Position numbers and translations under genes: made by a program
Shown here: piece after piece, positions 5,690-8,394 of the stretch
Layout of the letters: each line of letters starts with the position of its first letter
How positions within the stretch are numbered: position 1 is the stretch's first letter
Notes under the pieces: model-generated
Told to the model about the DNA's origin: nothing
Database searches by the model: none
Seen by the model: the letters and a program-made list of their open reading frames with translations, nothing else
Source of the DNA: Ruminococcus flavefaciens
Lineage (GTDB): Bacteria > Bacillota > Clostridia > Oscillospirales > Ruminococcaceae
Direction: 5' to 3'
Assembly (NCBI GenBank): GCA_002373775.1
Contig: DFJW01000042.1
Coordinates: 4,979 to 13,372, forward strand
DNA length: 8,394 nucleotides

Positions 5690-6148
5690 GACAGCAAAAG
5701 ATCTGTATATATTGCGCTGCGGTCGGCAGGTGTGGAGGACAGTAACTTTCATCAGGCATATAACAAGGCTGTACGCAAGAATGTCATGCTCGATGTGGAG
5801 CGAACGGCGATATTTGAGGAATTCGAGCGCAAGGGCATTTGGTATATGCCACTGAAAGGCTCGATACTGAAAGAGCTGTACCCCGAAAACGAAATGCGTG
5901 AAATGGCAGATAATGATGTGCTGTATGATGCCAAAAAACAACGAGAAGTTATGCAGATTATGCTCAGTCAGGGATATACCGCGGAGAGCGTAGGAAAATC
6001 TCACCATGATGTGTATATGAAACCGCCTGTCCTTAACTTTGATCTGCATATGCTTCTATTTGGCAAGTCAGACGACTTCTATCAGTATTACCTGATTCCG
6101 CAAACCTGCGCCCGCCAAGTACTATACAAAACAGCGAAAATATGGTAA
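5682..6148 (+). pseudogene. NTP_transf_5-type nucleotidyltransferase, internally deleted and truncated
   Basis: The original start is probably GTG 5682, overlapping the PqqD stop; it gives MTKTAKDLYILRC, a typical family opening. Near 5711-5720 the homology jumps to another frame: from GTG 5732 the protein reads VEDSNFHQAYNKAVRK, 'GIWYMPLKGSILKELYPE', 'MREMADNDVLYD', 'VGKSHHDVYMKPP' and 'FDLHMLLF', the conserved core of the uncharacterised nucleotidyltransferase family (PLKG, R-M-D-D and H-D-x-Y). From memory the family has roughly 40-50 residues between these parts, so a deletion with a frameshift is likely. The 3' end is also lost: after 'DDFYQYY' (6088) the frame enters a MITE-like element and stops at 6148. 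Family members are about 350-400 residues; this fragment keeps about 140. It is probably inactive. Such enzymes accompany PqqD-like proteins in Firmicute RiPP and lasso clusters. Confidence 0.7.
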
Positions 6149-6347
6149 AATAGAGACCTGATTCCGCAAAGTTCAAGGGCATCAAAACAGTGAAAAATCA
6201 TGACGATACAGCGTTTTATGTCTGTTTCGGAGTCATTGAAATCTTCACCCATCAGGTGAAGTTACAGGCAGTTATTATATTGCCGATTAACAACGTAATA
6301 TCAATGCAATTTTCGCATTCTTGTCAATCAAACTTTGCGGATTCAGG
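6091..6347. mobile_element. MITE-like element with terminal inverted repeats and TATTA target duplication
   Basis: The left end CCTGATTCCGCAAA (6091-6104) and right end TTTGCGGATTCAGG (6334-6347) are inverted repeats with one mismatch. They are flanked by identical 5-base sequences TATTA at 6086-6090 and 6348-6352, as left by transposition. The 257-bp body has no transposase. CC-initial ends and a short AT-rich 5-bp target site resemble the IS1380 family (inference, not searched). A second left-end copy lies at 6157-6173 and matches the right end over 18 bases, so the element may be rearranged or nested. It contains an extended -10 TATGGTAAAAT (6141-6151) with TATACA 17 bases upstream. It interrupts the nucleotidyltransferase fragment. 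Confidence 0.65.
6156..6173 (+). repeat. Internal second copy of the element end
   Basis: ACCTGATTCCGCAAAGTT is the inverted complement of AACTTTGCGGATTCAGGT (6331-6348) with one mismatch over 18 bases, and it repeats ACCTGATTCCGCAAA at 6090-6104 exactly. This copy has no matching target duplication (TAGAG before it, TATTA after the right end), unlike the outer copy. It suggests an earlier insertion, a nested element or an internal duplication of the end. Confidence 0.7.
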
Positions 6348-6360
6348 TATTACATAGTTA

Positions 6361-6417
6361 GAGAACAGCCACCCGGCACAAAGGCCGGGAAGATCTATTA
6401 TCTTGAAAGCTGTTCTC
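6361..6417. other. Three-way-junction-like nested inverted repeats
   Basis: The outer arms GAGAACAGC (6361-6369) and GCTGTTCTC (6409-6417) are perfectly complementary. Between them lie two further perfect hairpins: CCCGGC/GCCGGG (6372-6377/6384-6389) and AAGAT/ATCTT (6390-6394/6400-6404). Together they fold into a closed 57-base three-way junction on either strand. No T-run follows directly, so it is not an ordinary terminator. It could be a small structured RNA, a terminal structure of a mobile element, or a recombination site. It begins 9 bases after the MITE target duplication. Confidence 0.5.
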
Positions 6418-6478
6418 GTTGTTGAGGTTATAAAAGTACATTTGTCATACATTCTTACTACATAGTACAAATTCAGAC

Positions 6479-6507
6479 AAAAAATATCCTCCCGAATAAT
6501 CGAGAGG
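6479..6507 (-). terminator. Terminator of the DUF1848 gene
   Basis: On the minus strand CCTCTCGA (6507-6500) pairs with TCGGGAGG (6495-6488), eight pairs with one G-U around a 4-base loop, followed by ATATTTTTTG (six T from 6484 down to 6479). It lies 12 bases past the stop codon of the DUF1848 gene. Confidence 0.85.
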
Positions 6508-6519
6508 GTGTTAGCATAT

Positions 6520-7446
6520 TCAGAAAAACGAAAGTTGGTTGTTGATCCAACTGACCTGCTCCGCCTGATGGATAGTTTCGCTTTCATGTAACGTTCCGAC
6601 AAGGAACGGAGAGTTCGGATCATGCAGACGAATACTCCTTCTCACGTTATCTCTGTTGGAATTAGCGTAGCAGTAACGACAAAGATGTCCGCAAGTATCA
6701 TAAGCGCCGATATCAGTACCGAGAACGCAGCTGCATTCCGATCGCTGTGATTTCTTCTTTGGTATATCAAGAGAACTTCCGATAGCAGCTTCAAAGGTCT
6801 CCTGAGTCATGCATCCGTTACAGTCTACGCCGTAAGGCTCAAGGTCATTTCCTTCAGCACATGCTTTTATCGTTATGCCGTAGCGCTTACCGATATCTGT
6901 AAAAGTCTTTCCGATAGCTGTACGCTCCTGCGGAGTTACTGCTTTTGCCTGCGGAAAGTTTCGCGTGACCTTTTCATAGATATCAATGAAGCTGATAACG
7001 CATACTGTAGTATAACCTGAAAGAGTATTACACATCGTCTCGAAGTCTGATATGTGGCGTTCCAGAGTATATGTACCGTCAATGAAGATCGGATCATACC
7101 TCCAGCCGATGCAGTTGACTCCAACAGCTTCTGAGAGCGTTATGAAGTCCTGCATGACCTGCTCCTTTGACGGAACGTTAGGTTCAACATCCTTTCCGTA
7201 TGGAGTTATCGTAACGAACCAGTATTGATTAAAGCGCTTCAGTTCGTCAATGTATTTCAGCATTGGAGCAGGATTCTTGGTACAGAAGGCTATACAGTCC
7301 ACGACATCAGGATCAAGCTCATATCGGGTTATCCAGTTCTGACAGTATGGATTCCGTACCAGAACATAGCCTTCGCGTATCCTGTTCATGAACCATTCAG
7401 AGTAAAATGCGGGGATATCAGTCCGCATTCCTGTGTTTATAATCAT
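6520..7446 (-). CDS. DUF1848 family protein with C-terminal iron-sulfur-type cysteines
   Basis: This encodes 308 residues. ATG 7446 is preceded by AAGGAG (7456-7451), a short 4-base spacing but the only good site. The N-terminus 'MRTDIPAFYSEWFMNRIREG' (7-26), then 'YVLVRNPY', 'VVDCIAFCTKNPAPML' (48-63), 'YWFVTITPYG' and 'GWRYDPIF' (114-121) are hallmarks of the DUF1848 family at full length. Cysteines cluster at 197, 209, 212, 238, 240, 252, 256 and 259. The last three form C-GHL-C-RY-C, the CX3CX2C spacing that binds a [4Fe-4S] cluster in radical SAM enzymes, here at the C-terminus instead of the N-terminus. A radical-SAM-like or other Fe-S enzyme is inferred; the reaction is unknown. It is cytoplasmic and monocistronic, with its own promoter (7551-7580), structured leader and terminator (6479-6507). 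Confidence 0.9.
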   Translation of the reverse strand: MIINTGMRTDIPAFYSEWFMNRIREGYVLVRNPYCQNWITRYELDPDVVDCIAFCTKNPAPMLKYIDELKRFNQYWFVTITPYGKDVEPNVPSKEQVMQDFITLSEAVGVNCIGWRYDPIFIDGTYTLERHISDFETMCNTLSGYTTVCVISFIDIYEKVTRNFPQAKAVTPQERTAIGKTFTDIGKRYGITIKACAEGNDLEPYGVDCNGCMTQETFEAAIGSSLDIPKKKSQRSECSCVLGTDIGAYDTCGHLCRYCYANSNRDNVRRSIRLHDPNSPFLVGTLHESETIHQAEQVSWINNQLSFF

Positions 7447-7463
7447 AATTCTCCTTATTCTCT

Positions 7464-7530
7464 CAGCTGTATCATTATCGGTACAGCTGCTTTTTTATGC
7501 TCACGCCGCCCCGTAATGGGGCGGTAGAGC
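7464..7530 (-). promoter_or_regulatory. Two-hairpin 5' leader of the DUF1848 gene
   Basis: From the promoter toward the gene, the leader first folds CCGCCCC/GGGGCGG (7524-7518/7512-7506, loop of 5), extended by GCTC/GAGC (7530-7527/7502-7499). It then has an A-run and CAGCTGTA/TACAGCTG (7489-7482/7471-7464, loop of 10), which ends 7 bases before the ribosome site. Two stable stems in a roughly 100-base leader suggest regulation or mRNA protection. On the plus strand the second stem is followed by CTTTTTT (7490-7496) and so would act as a terminator for transcripts heading toward the DUF960 gene. Confidence 0.5.
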
Positions 7531-7550
7531 TTGGAATCAGTATTTTTCTT

Positions 7551-7580
7551 ATTATACAAAGGATTGAAATACAATGTCAA
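7551..7580 (-). promoter_or_regulatory. Consensus sigma-A promoter of the DUF1848 gene
   Basis: On the minus strand TTGACA (7580-7575) and TATAAT (7556-7551) are both perfect consensus boxes separated by 18 bases. Transcription would start near 7545, giving a leader of about 100 bases. Confidence 0.85.
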
Positions 7581-7768
7581 GAGAAAACTCCTATTTTTTC
7601 AAAATCTGATATGTATATTATTTATATGAAATATAAATATATTTCATTTAATAAGCTTATTTTTCTCCATTTGCAGTTGTTTCCTACAATTCTTCTTTTT
7701 CATATATACATTGTTATTATGATGATAGCTGTTATCACCAACAATTTTCATGGAAAGGAGGATCAAAA
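7581..7768. other. AT-rich spacer with a 22-bp near-palindrome
   Basis: No gene is seen in this 188-base stretch between the divergent DUF1848 and DUF960 genes. ATGAAATATA (7626-7635) and TATATTTCAT (7638-7647) are perfect inverted repeats two bases apart, the shape of a dimeric repressor operator. No convincing promoter for the DUF960 gene could be fixed: TATATT (7614-7619) and TATTAT (7715-7720) are candidate -10 boxes, but neither has a good -35. The stretch ends with the ribosome site AAGGAGG (7755-7761) of the DUF960 gene. Confidence 0.4.
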
Positions 7769-8053
7769 ATGTTTGACAACAGCCGATATTTAACCTGCGG
7801 AGTTGACAGCATTATCCCACTTGAATTGCAGTTGTTCTTATGGGAGTGCGTTGACAGACTTCCTGAGCCAAAGGACTACCTACAGGTCTTTGAACTGAGT
7901 CCCTCAGGCACTATGCAATCTATTGTACACAGCTCGGAACAACCCAAGTATCGGAAGGTGTATATGATACCGTCAGATAGGCCTATCACAGAAAAGCTGT
8001 ATATCATCGACGACGGCGACCACAGCACAATGCTGCTCGCAAGTGAATACTAA
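7769..8053 (+). CDS. DUF960 family protein
   Basis: This encodes 94 residues. ATG 7769 has AAGGAGG (7755-7761) 7 bases upstream. The protein shows the DUF960 pattern throughout: 'MFDNSRYLTCGVDSIIPLEL' (1-20), 'QLFLWECVDRL', 'DYLQVFELS' (36-44), 'IVHSSEQPKY' (52-61) and 'LYIIDDGDHSTMLLASEY' at the end. Length is normal for this family of small Firmicute proteins of unknown function, some of which lie on mobile elements. No signal peptide, membrane segment or metal-binding cluster is visible. It is followed by its own terminator and is the first of two small plus-strand genes. Confidence 0.85.
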   Translation: MFDNSRYLTCGVDSIIPLELQLFLWECVDRLPEPKDYLQVFELSPSGTMQSIVHSSEQPKYRKVYMIPSDRPITEKLYIIDDGDHSTMLLASEY

Positions 8054-8062
8054 TAAGACGAT

Positions 8063-8085
8063 GCCGCTCCTCGTGAGCGGCTTTT
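8063..8085 (+). terminator. Terminator of the DUF960 gene
   Basis: GCCGCTC (8063-8069) pairs perfectly with GAGCGGC (8075-8081) around CTCGT, followed by TTTT (8082-8085). It begins 9 bases after the DUF960 stop. The short T-run may let some transcripts continue into the small gene at 8117. Confidence 0.8.
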
Positions 8086-8116
8086 CTGTTATATCTGTTT
8101 TCGGGAGGTGAGAGGA

Positions 8117-8347
8117 ATGGATATACTGAACGAGCTTGCGGAGCGATTCGCTATTACGCTAGAGACTCAGCTTTGCAACGATAGCAATTATCTTAAAGCT
8201 ATGGCTCAGTTACACGAATTATCGGAAGGACTACCGGCTGAAAAAGCTACGGAGCTTGACGATAGAGAGCGACGGCTGCGAGATATGAAGCCGTTCAGCT
8301 GCCCTTGTCATGTTTTCCTCTCTTGCGATGGCAAGAAAATAGCGTAA
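8117..8347 (+). CDS. Small hypothetical protein
   Basis: This encodes 76 residues from ATG 8117, with GGAGG (8104-8108) 8 bases upstream; an in-frame GTG at 8108 overlaps that ribosome site and is less likely. I do not recognise it. Residues 1-60 ('[19 protein letters not shown]', '[20 protein letters not shown]', '[12 protein letters not shown]') look like two or three amphipathic, charged helices, as in the small helical-hairpin proteins common in clostridia. The end changes character to '[16 protein letters not shown]', with three cysteines and no helix. In the +2 frame from about 8270 the sequence reads '[14 protein letters not shown]' and stays open to the window end, so a frameshift near 8270 is possible. 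It follows the DUF960 gene on the same strand behind a terminator. Confidence 0.5.
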   Translation: MDILNELAERFAITLETQLCNDSNYLKAMAQLHELSEGLPAEKATELDDRERRLRDMKPFSCPCHVFLSCDGKKIA

Positions 8348-8394
8348 TATCCGTATCTCCATACTGCACCTCGTTTTTGATACTACTATTATAC

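Noticed and set aside
5447..6049. Minus-strand ORF of 200 codons opposite the PqqD and nucleotidyltransferase genes.
   Set aside because: Both plus-strand genes have clear family motifs; this ORF is a His/Cys/Phe-rich antisense artefact.
6154..6357. Open plus-strand frame through the MITE-like element.
   Set aside because: There is no start with a ribosome site and no resemblance to a transposase; it is open by chance in a short element.

Overview
The window looks like a chromosomal stretch from a gut or rumen clostridium, most likely Ruminococcus or a close relative (Oscillospiraceae). This rests on family knowledge, not a search. The signs are strong AGGAGG-type ribosome sites, the DUF1848 and DUF960 families, tandem YxjI/LOR proteins, and a large secreted protein ending in a paired domain I associate with Ruminococcus-type surface proteins. 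No rRNA, tRNA, CRISPR array or complete transposase was seen.

Region 1 (1-2290) holds a zinc-ribbon protein (94-756, +) that converges through a shared bidirectional terminator on a two-gene minus-strand operon (2226-1723, then 1709-798). The operon encodes two paralogous LURP-one/YxjI (tubby-like) proteins and is driven by a near-consensus promoter at 2259-2287.

Region 2 (2400-6350) is the most interesting part. A strong extended -10 promoter (2413-2441) opens a leader of about 210 nt with a duplicated ATAACTGCG motif and a 16-bp hairpin plus T-run just ahead of the ribosome site. It leads into a 719-aa secreted protein. A 35-aa peptide follows with a YxxPxM leader-like motif, then a stable hairpin, a signal-peptide/Thr-Ala-Glu-rich/membrane-anchor protein, a PqqD-like RiPP recognition element, and an NTP_transf_5-type nucleotidyltransferase. 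A precursor-like peptide, a PqqD-like RRE and this nucleotidyltransferase are a combination known from lasso-peptide and other RiPP clusters, but no peptidase, cyclase or transporter is present. The locus looks decayed: the anchor protein has an in-frame TAA before its membrane segment, and the nucleotidyltransferase has lost part of its N-terminus with a frame change and is cut off after about 120 residues by a 257-bp MITE-like element flanked by 5-bp TATTA repeats.

Region 3 (6350-7600) has a compact three-way-junction-like structure, then a minus-strand DUF1848 protein with a C-terminal CX3CX2C iron-sulfur motif. It is transcribed from a consensus promoter through a leader with two strong hairpins and ends in a clear terminator.

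Region 4 (7600-8394) has an AT-rich intergenic stretch with a 22-bp near-palindrome, a DUF960 gene with its terminator, and a small unrecognised ORF near the window edge.
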